Assembly (NCBI GenBank): GCA_005406025.1
Contig: BGZK01000701.1
Location: forward strand, 246,728-310,727
Length of the DNA: 64,000 bases
DNA from: Eumeta japonica
Lineage: Eukaryota; Arthropoda; Insecta; Lepidoptera; Psychidae
Direction: 5' to 3'
Position 1 is the first letter of the stretch, and the number at the start of each line of letters is the position of its first letter. The notes under the pieces were generated by a model. That model was not told where the DNA came from, did not search any database, and was given only the letters and a program-made list of their open reading frames with translations. The position numbers and the translations under genes are program-made. Below are positions 46,576-58,819 of the stretch, piece by piece.

Positions 46576-49185
46576 TTGACCCGTGCACGAAGGTGTGATT
46601 AAAGGCATGATATGCAAAAATGTGGAAGCTGAAAACTCATATTATAAACTAATGAGGGACAATGTCATCGAAAATTATATTAAAAAAAAATGCCAAATGT
46701 TACGTTTCTGCGAATCGGAACTAATCTATCCTTAAATTTTTTATAGAGTTAAAGCATCTATCGCAGCTTTATGATGTCCAGCGCTACATCGAATTCTCAT
46801 TGAATTCCATTCCTGAAATATATTTACGCTGAAGAATGAATTCCTGACAAGAAGGCGGCCGATGATTCCACGTGTGAAGATTCATTCGCCGCATTATCGT
46901 GACGAGACTATTTTCGTCCACTGAAAATGGTCGATGATAAAAGTTAAATCTTTATGGGGTATATTATTATCGTTTTTGATACATTCTAACCGTAGATGCA
47001 TATAAAAAAGGAAAGATGCAAAGTCGCATACTGTATTCACGGCGAAAAATGGCTCAAAGTGTATTTAATGCCTCTGTCTCATATTTTATCGTACTACTTT
47101 GCAGTGCCAAAGAAATAGAAAGGAAGAAATATTATTTATCATCTGATAATACAACCGAAATGTCATAGCTTCATTTTTAAATACAAAGAGAACAAGTAAA
47201 GATCATTTTGTTATTGGAAGGCAATAATTTCTTTTTTTTTACTATTAACACGTGCTGTTAAAACAAGGTCTCAATAGAGGGGTATAATGTTATTTTAAAT
47301 CTTTATTTTTGTTTTTTGGTTGAAAGTGTGAAAAGCATTATAGTATATTTTTTTCGTAATACTTAAAGCCTAATGTCGTAATCACCTAAGATTAAAGTTA
47401 ATATGAACCTGTAATTTCATAATTTCGGTGAAAAAATATATGAAAGAACTTGATAATTTCTAAAGTGTTATAGAGTATAGTGATATAAAAGTTTGTAATT
47501 ATTTATATAATAAAAAACGATGACAATTCATTAAACATTAACATAATGTCTATATTTAATTTAGTAAAAAACAAATTCAAATACAATAAGCGTATTTTTT
47601 TTGGACTAGGTTTCATCTATTTGTACAAATTCTCTTTAGAAGTAATTTTAAGATTTGTATAAATATAAAACAAATAATGAATAAAAAAATAAGAAAGGCG
47701 ACTCCATTAGTATAAGAACAAAGTCTCTATTGTTATGTGACACGAATAATGTGACAAGGCAAGATATGACGAGACCGGTGTTGCTTAGGTGTATTGGTGT
47801 ATTGCTACTTTAAATAAAGAAATACAAAACACTCATCCAATACTCGTTGTAATATATGATTCAGCACCTATTATGAATAAACTAAATATTGTTTTTCAAA
47901 AATAATAAATGTCATCCGTTTTCATATCTTTTTACGTGTTATTTTTGAATTTTTTAACAGAACACTTCGACGTCGTTACGGAATGTACGACGAAAGTACA
48001 CTGAACGCAAGGAGTGCTAAACTATCTATTTAATGCAAACGTTTTTAAGCGCGGGACTGTGTACCTTCTATTTTTTATAGATCATTTATTCTAATGAATA
48101 AGTTTAACAGAATATTTTCATAAGATCGATGGTTGTAAGTTCGTTAAGTGGGAATTGCGGAATATTATAACGCCGACATCTGGTTAGTAGTCGCCAGTTA
48201 CCACCCGTCAAAGGATGTTTGTCATAGAAATCCGAGATGGAAGTTCAAATGATGCAATCGACGATTTTTTTGGTGGAATGCCAATATGAAAAGCGAAAAG
48301 AAATATTTATCAATTAATGCAATGGCAGTGTTAAAAGTGAATGTGTCGAATTTTAACTAGTATACATTCAGACCTTATTATATATTATTTTTTTACGGGT
48401 ATGATATGAATGATTTGCTGACTAGTCTATTCAATTAACCATTTCGCTAATACTATATCAAATATAACCATTCAGTAAATTGAAGATGAATGTATAAACA
48501 TCGCTATGCATTTGATAAAAGTCAGCAAGTATTTGTCCTAACAATTGAAGGAGAAACAAACAAGAGCAAGCAAATAAATGGCACGGAGAAAGCATTGCGT
48601 TTCCATATTATTGCAAAGGAATGATCAGTGGTACTACATGTGAATAAATTATTATTAAGGAAATGGATGAATAGTTTTGTCAAAATTATGAATAAATCCA
48701 TTAAAGTTTTTCTAGATCCATGCAAGTTGAACGCACACGAATTCAATACATACACCGTATATAACGTAAAAAGGAAAATCATGGATTGATTGATATCTAT
48801 TTCGAATGTTCTCGTATCAAATACTCAAATACATTCCGCGTAAGTTTGTGCTCAAATAAGTGAAACATTCGATAGCTCAATCCAAACACCATTTATCTAC
48901 CTTTTTGCAATTTAGTGCTCGCTGTCTTTCCTTCAAAAATATATCAGGATTTTTATTTTGTAAAATCGGCTGTATTCAGAACTTCCAGAATGAATGAAGT
49001 TAAGATCTGATTTACAACTTTTATTACGTTCTTTAGCTTCTTCGTTTTTCCGACTTAAGTTCGGTAAGTTAAGTGATAAAATCAATTACTGTTGACATTG
49101 ATTCTAAAAATACAGTCATAAGTAAGCGATGCGTATAAATGCAGAATAGTTGAACGATAGAACCCAAAGATATTATGTATTTTTT
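46576..49185. other. AT-rich non-coding stretch
   Basis: No gene, GC island or clear repeat is visible. The minus frame at 48522-48782 is hydrophobic but has no motif or context. The sequence is uniformly AT-rich with A- and T-runs. Confidence 0.5.
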
Positions 49186-49420
49186 ACCCGACTACTGTAA
49201 AGCCAATAGGAAGAATTATAGTTTTAGCACTCTACTTATGTATGTTTGTATTTACGTATGTTCCCCCGTAGAGCTTAAACTACTTATCAGATATTTGTAG
49301 CAGTACACATAGTTGTATATATATACTCATCAGATTTCACACCACAACCGATTGACATGTGGTGTCGATCGATTCATTATTATAATTCAGGTTACATGCG
49401 CTACATATTTAACAGACAGA
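49186..49420 (+). repeat. dispersed repeat with CCGACTAC...AGCCAATAGG core
   Basis: TTTTTACCCGACTACTGTAA and AAGCCAATAGGAAGAATTAT, followed by a TATGTATGTTTGTA tract and GTTCCCCCGTAGAGCTTAAAC, form a block I recognise from many lepidopteran loci. A second copy with the same core occurs at about 49768-49850. It is probably a 3' region of a retroelement. The class is uncertain. Confidence 0.55.
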
Positions 49421-49680
49421 AAAAAATATACATAGCGAGTCTCTCAATAATGCACACAACAAAAAAAAAGAAAGTTTTTAGAAACTTGTCGTGTAACACG
49501 CTCGTATCAAATGAAAGAACTTGTTGCGAGGATTTCAAATACATTTTCTAAATAGTGAAATAAAAATAGGAAATTGTCAAAAATTGACTTTTTCCCTTAA
49601 GAACACTGTAACGGAATGATGTAGCCCTATCGAGTGTGGGCTCGTTTAGTATGTCTTTATAAGTACTCTGGTTCTAAATA

Positions 49681-50060
49681 GTGCTCAGGATCCTGATGAT
49701 AGAGCTGGACGGTGACCAGAGGAACTCTGTAAAGAAACGACGTAGGTCTTTTGAGTTTAAACTCGTTGGATTATCTGACTATGGCAAAGCCGAAAGGAAG
49801 AATTATTATTATAGATTTCAGCAGTCTCTGTGTGTATATATGTACGTTACTTTTTACGTTATGATTAAAACCAACACAAGCCTTGGTTTTGTGGTTGGAA
49901 TAAAAGATGTTCCACGCAAATTGTATGAAACGACCGATTTCTTAACAGCTCGTCTGACTTGTTTCTGTTGTTTAAACCATGACAAATTGATCCATAAGCT
50001 TATGTAGCTAACACGGAACCCTGATCTTTGCTTAGTCCGACACGCACTTGGTCGTTGACC
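49681..50060 (+). repeat. composite repeat: second CCGACTAC-type copy and family C end
   Basis: CAGGATCCTGATGATAGAGC (49687) precedes TATCTGACTATGGCAAAGCC (49770) and AAAGGAAGAATTATTA, a diverged copy of the block at 49186. From about 50008 the text ACACGGAACCCTGATC...GTCCGACACGCACTTGG matches the 5' end of family C read on the minus strand. The 108-codon frame across it (49681-50007) is repeat DNA, not a gene. Confidence 0.5.
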
Positions 50061-50383
50061 TAGACCTGTATCTAGAATTGTGCCTTTTATTAAAACAATA
50101 AAACTGGGAGATCGATTTGGGCAAACGGGCTTTAGAGTACAGACGGTGATGTTTGCTAATCAAGTAAAGGAACTTACAGAATAGTTGTCCTTGCCCTTTG
50201 AACAGTGTAGGCTAACCATTGTCATTGAAACTGTGCACAGCGTTAACGGGGTCAGGTAATATCGAGTCAACTTAGACAAAACCTGTTAAGCTTTAAACTG
50301 GCTTGTACACAACAATCACTTGCACCGAAATGTAACACTTAACTTTGAACACCTCCAAACTTCAAATTATAATGAATATATAA

Positions 50384-50626
50384 TTGAAATACCGGCAACA
50401 CGAGTCAGATCACAATCAGAAGCCAAATCAATATTTTAAAGTCATTAACTCAGAACGTCAAATTCTGAAAGTCATATCTTTAAACGGGTTGAATTTGTTT
50501 CTTGGACTTAATGAATTGTTGAAGAATCCTCATGATTCTCGATATTTTGAGGAATTAGAAAGATTAAAGATAAAGAATCTTTCATGTTTGAAATGTAATC
50601 CTGTATGTAATTATTATGAAAAATGA
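50384..50626 (+). other. short ORF with Cys motif, doubtful exon
   Basis: The open frame of 80 codons ends LSCLKCNPVCNYYEK. The C-x-P-x-C followed by aromatic residues recalls the cysteine-rich loop before the second membrane segment of insect DEG/ENaC (pickpocket) channels, and the preceding FEELERLKIKN is compatible with the segment before it. Against this, the domain is otherwise absent, no convincing acceptor or donor site brackets it, the usual C-x-C spacing is C-x-x-C here and the region is repeat-rich. It is a chance frame or an eroded exon fragment. Confidence 0.15.
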
Positions 50627-53313
50627 AACCAATACTAAATATGTTATAAAATGGCACTGCATACACTTTTTCAGAAAATAAGACTTTTTTCAGAAAATAC
50701 TAAAATTCGACTACTAAAAAATCGCACTATTAAAAGTATGAAACAAGAAAACATTCTTGTCTGACATTCTTCTCTATAAATTAATCAATACTTATCGTCT
50801 AATAAGTAGACAACTTACCTATACATTTTAATTTAATACATAGACAGCCATGGTCGTATGTCAGTTTGCTCTAAGCGTCACTTACTCCTTTTTTATTATA
50901 CCGTAATACTATAAAATATATTGTTGTGTAAATAATCCTTAGGATATTAATTCATATTCATTGTTTATTGTCTAACAAGTTGTTTATTGTACACTTATTA
51001 GATGCTAAATATTGAAGAATTTGTAGATAAGAATGTCAGACAAGAATATTTTTTTGTTTCATACTTTTAAGAGCGCGATTTTTTCGTAGTCGAGTATTAA
51101 CTTTTGAATTTACATTTTATTCAATATACAGCTGATGTGCTGAATTCTAGTACTTTTTATGATTGTTTTATCAATAAACAAATCTCAGTAATTTTATGAA
51201 GCTCTGTGAATTGCATTCGACTCCTTAACATATAATTGCTTATTTGTTTCATTTTTATTTAATTCTTCGTTCGACGTATTAGTTTCTGTTTGACCTCTTG
51301 TTATCCATACATGACTAGTTGATTTTTTTCACATTTTGATTCACACTTGGATGAGAATCGGTTAGTGTAACTGTCGGATACTACACATGTTGACTGTATA
51401 GACAATAAATTGATAAGCTATCTGCGAATCTCCTCTATCGAAGACGAGCAATACTTCACCTGTCTAAAATATTGTTTACTGACATACATAAATATCACGA
51501 CTCTAATTAAGGCTTTGCCTTAGCAGGGTAATAACATATTTTTCTACGAATGATTTACCTATTATTATTAATAAGGGGTGATTAATTTCTTCAATTATAC
51601 GAAAACATTTCGAAGAGAAAAGAAAAATTGTTAGAACGAGAAAAAGAACAAACTGCGAAGAGAGATATTTCTATAGAAAAATATTGTCTTGCGGAATACT
51701 CTTTTACGATATGACGTTGCGTATACTGAAAACGGTTTCTTTGAATTTCATCATTCCAACGAATCGTCATCGCAGGAAGGTAACGCATTTCTCCACGCGG
51801 CGTGAGCGGCGCCCGCATGAAACAAGCCTGTAACGAGATTTCTGGAAGGACCGGAGGACGTCGGGCGCCGCGGGCCGGCGGGCGCGCGCTAAACGCACAT
51901 TCTGCGGCCCCGGACGGGCCCCTGGATTGTTATTCAATTCGATATCATGAAATATTTATTGTGTTATGGTTTTCTCGAAAAGAGCTGAAAAATTTCAAGC
52001 GGGGTAGCGGGTATCCGTCGAGATTCCGCCCGCCGTTCTCCTTCCATTTGGATTATTCCCGTGTAACGCGAGGGACGCGTTGTCGTATTTATTTGGTTGT
52101 TGTACACGTGAACTGTGCGCGTGCGACTTACTTCTATGTTTTGTTTTATTCTGAGCATTTTATCAAAGAACTTTGCGATCGTTCAGTGGCAAAATTAGGA
52201 TGCAGAAATAAAATGTTTTAACATCTATACATTCGTTTTGAAGTCAAAATCAAAAGCAGAAAAGTGATTCCGCTTGTGAAAATTGTAAATATAAAACGGA
52301 GTATCGATCGAAACTAAATCGATTGTGTTTTAATTTATGTTCCAAAAAGAACGGCTACATGACCTACATTGACCTATATTATACTCTAATATCACATGAG
52401 GGCGTTGCATTTTCAATACAGAAATAGCCTCTGAATGTTATCGACGTTTTATATAACGAGATTCAAAGCTCGAGCGGGTCCGTAAATAAAATAAAACCCA
52501 TATTTTCGCGGCGTGTGACGCGGGCGCGCCCGCCGCCGCCCGCCCCCGCGCCGCACCGCCGAAGCTGCGAAGACCATATTGCCCAAGTTTCTTCTCGCTC
52601 CATATATTTCGATTATTTTCACATAAACAGAACGAAGTTATCGAGAATCAGTATATCACGTGCAATATTGCAGCTGGGGATTGCGAAGCGAATAAGGTAG
52701 TCCGGCTTTATTGTGTTGTTTGGTGAACGGCACGAGAAGCGTAGCGAGCGTGCCCTACGCACTTGGTTAATTAAAGCTCCGGCGCATGACGAGCTGCGAT
52801 CGATCGGCTGCGTTTGGTCGAGAACGGCAACAGAAGCGAAAAGGTAAATATTATGTAAAACGTATTTAGTATATCGCATATACAAAATACTATTTCATTT
52901 TAAGAAAAAAATAATATTAAATATTATGAACGATTATTTCAGAATAATGAGTTTAGAAATTGGTCTCGCCATTTTTAATTTCGTGTATTTGTACAAAATT
53001 CATTTACGTAAAAAGCAATAATTAAATTAACATGTGGATGATTAATCTCTCGTCGGTGGAGCTTCTTCTATAATATCACTGAAACCTGTCAATTGCAAAT
53101 GAAACTCACATAATGAGGATTTCCTATATAATAAAATTATATTTTAATTAACAAGGGCTGGATGATACGTTAGAAAAGGTGGCAAATCAACATTTTTTTT
53201 CAATATAATATGAAGCTTTTTAATTCTAATTAGATTTTCATGTGGCAATAAGGTACTTTTTTAATTATAAGCATAATCTTCGTGTAAAGTTTACAACATT
53301 ATTTTATATACCC
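50627..53313. other. gene-less stretch with two GC islands
   Basis: There is no gene. GC islands lie at 51780-52120 (GGGCGCCGCGGGCCGGCGGGC at its centre) and 52440-52830 (GCGGGCGCGCCCGCCGCC near 52518). The 139-codon frame 51802-52221 spans the first island and has a composition-driven A/R/G start and no domain. The rest is AT-rich. Confidence 0.5.
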
Positions 53314-53640
53314 ACTAGCTGGCCCGGCAGACGTTGTTCTGCCCTTTCTTGCAGGTCGCCCATATAGTTAACGCCCCAGCATGGACACAGAATGAATTTT
53401 AAATTTTTGTGTTGATCGTTGCCAATCTTGATGTCGGTCTAGCTATTGATTCAATCCCGGTCACATTATTAATTCCGATTCCGATCCCACATTCGTTTCG
53501 TCCCCAGTCCGGTTCTTAATTTCGGCCACTGTCCCTCCTTTGATTCTCATACTGGTCATATTCTCGATTCTGATTCCCGTTCCGCTTTGAATTTCGATTC
53601 CGCTATCAGTTACAGTCCGATTTGGACAAAACCGAGGTAG
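53314..53640 (+). repeat. family D element with ACTAGCT terminus
   Basis: It begins ACTAGCTGGCCCGGCAGACG (53314), continues TTGTTCTGCCC and GCAGGTCGCCCATAT, and then passes into degenerate GATTCCGATCCC and GGTTCTTAATTTCGG units up to about 53620. This copy links the terminus with the quasi-periodic interior. No coding frame is present. Class is unassigned. Confidence 0.6.
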
Positions 53641-55568
53641 TCAATCAATTCTTCGTAATTGCTCTAAATTTTTTTTTCTTATATTTTTCAGAACCATAAC
53701 GAATAAAACAATAAAATAATTATGTGTATCCATACTACAAATCGTGGGTTATGATGCAAAAAATTTTTTGAAAAAATTACTTTCAATTTTTCTTGAATTC
53801 TAAAACTTTTCCATATTTTCTTTTCGCAATAACCTTATTCGAACTTACGGACATTAGAAAATAAATAAATTAACTATGTCGGTTCAGCCGTTCTCTTACC
53901 AACAAGATATGCATTACAATTTTATCCATATTATCGATATGTAAATATTTTAGAGGTCTAAGAGCGTCGTAACAGTCTAAAATTGATTTCATTTATTATT
54001 TCAATTTAATATATTTTAAATGTTTACAACGAGCTTCTTATAAAAACTATTTCTAGCTCCATCTCTAAAATGAAATAATTCTGTAAGTTGAATTATAAGG
54101 CATATTATAAGCTGAGGCAAAATTTTACATCGTTAATTGAAGACAATGACGAAAAATAAATATAAATAGGGATAAACGGATAGAAGTTCACCATAGGGTT
54201 GTATTTTTAAATTTTATGGACGGAGTCTCAAAAAGACCAATTACGTCACGCGTAACATCAATATCAATTTTTTTTAATAAAAAAATATATCATGAACTTC
54301 ATTAAAATTTTATTCGCATTCCTTACATTATTCTCTTAGATACGTTCCGAATTTTAAACAACGATTTACTGCATTGAGTTTAAAAAGAAATTAATAAACA
54401 CTTATTTGTCACCGATTTCGAATTGCTGGCCCTACATTTTGCATTAAATTTTAAGTCAGTAAGTGTAGAGGTGAAAAATTGGATGGCTGCCACAGATGGG
54501 CGGAAGTATAAGCACAGTCATAAACTTTAAGGGTTTCTTTTTGACTAAGCGAAGAAAAACCGGGCGAGACTATATTTGAGTTTATACTCAGTTAAACAGC
54601 GAGAGCACAAGATTTGGAAAAGTAAATAAATGTGCGTGTATAATAATATTGCCTGAAAAAGCAACGCGTTAGAGTAATAATTGTCATAATATTTACATAC
54701 TTCTTTTTATAAAAATGCATTACTATAAAGTTTCGGTTTATGTGTGATGTGAGTTACGATTTTTATAATCTTTATTTTATTAACAACTCTTTAATAGACA
54801 TGTGTTTGATAAATTTTTCTTGTCTTATTATCTCCACTATTCACACTTGTGGTAAAATTATGACTTGCAATAAATTACATGTAAGAAAACAAATTATATA
54901 CAATATACTAATTCAACCTGCACACTTTGATAAATCAGACGGACTACCTAAAATTATCAAATAAAACAGAGAACTTACAAAGTTTGCGGTTCGAGTAATA
55001 TTCATGCAATGTTATATCCGTGTTATAAAATATTTATAATCGGAATAAGTCAGATAAGAAAGTAAGTTTCTTTTAACGTCTTGACGTCATGTGCCTTCTT
55101 GAATAGAATATATTATGTTTATGCGTTATACAACACAAAGTCCATTTTGTTGAAGGTAGGGCGGGCAGCAGCAGCGCGCGCGGCTGTTTAGCAGTGCCGA
55201 CCAACTGTCTAATCTGTCGGAAGTCCTTGATGTCTTACAGCATTTATTCCAATACTGGACTGAATTTTCAAGTCTTTTGCACAAAAAAAAACAAAAAAGT
55301 ATAATAAAATATAAACGCGAGCAGCGAATATACATCAAAATGAAAATTTAGCAATTAGATGTAAAATTATTAAAATTTGATTTTAATAGCCATCATTCCT
55401 AGTATAAATATTGCGTAAACGAATAATTGGCTATTGATAACGGACTGAAAAACTCATAATCCATAAAATCAATAGACAGTTTCATGATCTTAAGAGATGT
55501 CAATAAATTATTTTTCTATTTGCAGATATTTTAATTTTAAAAATACAAACGATACAATAACTTTACAT

Positions 55569-55600
55569 TAATTTATGTAAAATAAAACTTACATAAATTA
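55569..55600. repeat. AT hairpin, 12-bp perfect arms
   Basis: TAATTTATGTAA (55569-55580) and TTACATAAATTA (55589-55600) are exact inverses with an 8-base loop. The composition is pure AT apart from one G:C pair, so chance is possible. Confidence 0.7.
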
Positions 55601-55821
55601 ATTAATATAAAATAAATTAAAACTCATTTGGATAACACCCCAAATGGATTACCATTTGAGGTTTTTTCCAAACAGGATATTTAATAAGAAAATTGGATTT
55701 GGTTTTTTAGTTTAAAACTTTTATTTGCCTTATATTTAGGCAGACGAAACTTTAGTGGACTAATTTTACGTCCATTTTTCTATACGTTTGTCATCTGCAT
55801 AAAATTTTGCGGGTTCTAATA

Positions 55822-55861
55822 GGAGACTGTGGCCCGTTAGAGATAATAAGCCACAGTCTCC
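55822..55861. repeat. GC-containing hairpin, 12-bp perfect arms
   Basis: GGAGACTGTGGC (55822-55833) and GCCACAGTCTCC (55850-55861) are exact inverses with a 16-base loop. The arms are 7 of 12 G or C, which makes chance less likely than for the AT hairpin upstream. It is too short to support a microRNA call. Confidence 0.8.
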
Positions 55862-56730
55862 GCGTCTTTAGGAACTCGTTTATTTAATTTCTTCCTCGTT
55901 TCTCATCCATCATTTTTATCCATGGGTAAGAGATGTTATCATTTATATATCGTAAACTCTGACATTAGTAGCTCACACAGACGCAAAATAGCCTGTCAAA
56001 GATAGAACGACGGAGAACCGAATGAGCCGGTGGCGGTGTATTCGAGTGTGCCCCAAAAGTTGTTGAAAGAAGCGGGTTATCATATTTCAAATACGGCTTA
56101 ATCCACGAAAGTTTTGATCCTCTGCGGCGGTATAATAAATCCAGGCTCGGTGGCGATCGCTTAATATCTAAGTTCTGGGCGGGCGGCGCGTGTGTCCCGC
56201 CCGCGCCGCCCGGATAAACCATTGAGTGACTCTGCGTCTAATGAGATCGCCGTTTGTGTTAGGACGGCCGAAGCTCGCGCCGCCGCACTACAATCTCAAA
56301 AATATAGTCCGCGTCATGCTGTAATTTCTAGATTAGGGCACCGGCTCGGCCCTTTCGCGCCTGTGAAATAATAAAACAAACTGTCAACACAATGCCGAGC
56401 TTTTATTTTCCGCCTACAGTAACTGCCTGGCAGCTAATCGCCCGCCTTGAGCCCTGAATGCGATCCTGCAAGCACGTATTAGTTGTGTTTCATAACTTAT
56501 GTCTTTTAGAAGATTAATTAATCTCGGTTTTCGCCACCTCACTGCTGAGTCACACCGTTCCACAATATTTTATTTCAGAATCAGGAGTTCGTTAATAAAC
56601 TCTCCACACTGGCGGTGCTCCTGGGGGCTACTAACGACCGTCGTCATCAATGTGATAATAACATCCCGGAACCAACGGCTTAACGCGGTCACGTCCAAGG
56701 CATGGAGTGCATGGTATCAATTTGATTTAA

Positions 56731-56830
56731 GTTGAGCTCTATTAAACAGTTCCCTGTAATTAAGACCGAAACTGATATTTTCTAATTTCAAGGCCATGCT
56801 TTTAACCACTAAGCTCGTTATCATTCTTTA
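56731..56830 (-). repeat. possible tRNA-derived SINE relic, minus strand
   Basis: On the minus strand AACGAGCTTAGTGGTTAAAA looks like a tRNA D-arm with A box, and GCATGGCCTTGAAATTAGA like an anticodon arm region. A B box is not clear downstream. There is no complete cloverleaf, so it is not annotated as a tRNA gene. A decayed SINE head is the best but weak reading. Confidence 0.3.
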
Positions 56831-57969
56831 AGTAAAATTCAATTACATATTTACGGTCGTGTGTAGATTGAGTTGTGTGTTAGAGCTTTTATTTGTCCAC
56901 ATTGTGTGAAAATTATTAAATTGTTGTTATTGCTTAACTTTTTGATTCCCTTTATGTAACAGAATAGTATATAAATATGTTGCGTAAATTATAGACAATA
57001 AACAATGGATCATAAAACGAGTGATAAAGAAATGTTATACCCATAATGTTAACAGAAAGTAGAAACTTTATTATAATATAAAGTGCAATGGATCATTGCA
57101 ATAATAAGATTATTGTTTTTATAAAACGGTCGACATGTTGTCTGACGTCACTATATTATTTAAGATTACGTCTCTGAAACAATCTTCAAAATTATGTTGC
57201 ACTCAAAAACCTCGTGGTGAATAAAGTTTACCAACATTTCATATTGAATTGCTTGGGTACTCTTAACATTTAAGATAACTGTTATTGTTATAAACTCACA
57301 CCTATATCGCAAAGGGTAGGCAGGGCCACAGATCTCCACAAATTATTGTATTTGAAATTATAGTAAAATTTAACATGATAGAAAAAGAAGCAGGGGATGA
57401 GGCGCGACGTGAACTTTCTGAATTTTAAAAATGGCTTGCGGGTATAGATATAAATTAAAAGATATTATTGACAGTAAGTATAAATCGCGCATTTTATTTC
57501 AACAAGTTTCTTGTAGTTAATCGACTGTTCATAACGAACATTAAATCAATACGATTGTTTATATCAGACATTCAAAGAACTAAAAATATATTGTCCAAAC
57601 ATCAATATTTATATAATAAAATGAAATAATTTAATAAAATTTCGAAACACTTTATAGTATTGTTTAATGTAGCTTCCATGGGTACGTCTACAACATTTTC
57701 AGTATTAATTAGCAACAGTTCGTATACAAGTAATATTTTAGGTCAAATTTCACAAAAATTATTTGAGGAGTTTAGAACAAAGAAAAGACAAATCTGAAAG
57801 CATAACAGGAAGAGAGACCTAAACAGAATATACAAGATACTTAATAATATCAACAACATTTTCTTACAGAACTCGAAACTTATTCAAACAAAAGATATAG
57901 TAAAATATTGCTATATAAATGCAAAACTGGTATCCATCAATGGATAAATGAAAAAAACAAATTAAACGT

Positions 57970-58360
57970 CAATACCACGGACGAAGCTCGCGTGAGCCGC
58001 GAGCATCGCTCGGCCACCGCGGCCGGCCGTAAACAGCGGGCGCGATCCGATAACGTCATTTGCGTACAACCGTCGACTACCGGATTGAGTAGATAGTCGT
58101 CTGAACAAACGAGCGATAAATTTTATGTATCGAATGGCCCTCGAAAGACCACATTATTCAGATAAGGCGCTCGTAAAAGGAAAACCCGCCGCTAAATGAA
58201 GGCGCTCGCTGTCGCGGAGGAAGTACTAGCTGTGTGATCATCGGGCTTATATAGCGACGAAATAACAAATTGAGATATCAGATTCGCCGCTTTATCAATA
58301 CGGCGCTAAATGTATTAGCGAGATTGGGTCACATCGATATCTATGGCTTTTCGAAAATGA
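57970..58360. promoter_or_regulatory. GC/CpG island, candidate regulatory element
   Basis: CACCGCGGCCGGCCG (58014-58028) leads into unique DNA with GGCGCTAAATGTATTAGCG (58302-58320), whose CGCTAA and TTAGCG ends are inverse, and CTTTATCAATACGG (58290-58303). AT cores in a CpG-rich frame recur in the other islands. No repeat match. Function is inferred. Confidence 0.3.
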
Positions 58361-58819
58361 TGGCCAGATGATTCGTGAATATAAAATTATATTAATATTG
58401 CTTTATTTTTATAGCAAACATCATGTCATATTATGTACATTACCATACTGCTATAGTTCATTTATACAAATAAGAAGTTGTATTATATGTAATATGTTAT
58501 CAATAATATACTGTTGGGTTATCATCTAAATAAAATGATATAATAGACGTCAAATAATAAGTCTTGACACCTTACTAAAATTTACGTACTAATTACATAT
58601 TAAAATTAATACTGTATATACTGTTTGTGGTGTGTGTATATATACCGCAAATAGTATATATCAGAATGAATTATTATAGAATATATATATTACCGTATTT
58701 CGGATAAAAAGTTGTTTAATAAATTATGAAATAGTGTAATTTTAATGAACGTGCATCTATATAATCCTTTGTACTATGTCAATGACAAAAAAAGTCAATC
58801 ATTCAAAATGATGACCACT

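Larger units (their letters stand above)
53641..56730. other. gene-less stretch with hairpins and GC island
   Basis: There is no gene. Two hairpins (55569-55600 and 55822-55861) are listed separately. A GC island lies at about 56000-56480, with GGGCGGGCGGCGCG near 56176 and CGCCGCCCGG near 56203. The minus frame at 55965-56222 is within that island. Confidence 0.5.

Noticed and set aside
49681..50007. 108-codon open frame
   Set aside because: It is made of dispersed repeat sequence with the AAAGCC...GGAAGAATTA core that recurs at 49186.
51802..52221. 139-codon open frame
   Set aside because: It starts in a GC island with an A/R/G-rich stretch, overlaps a minus-strand frame, and shows no motif or gene context.
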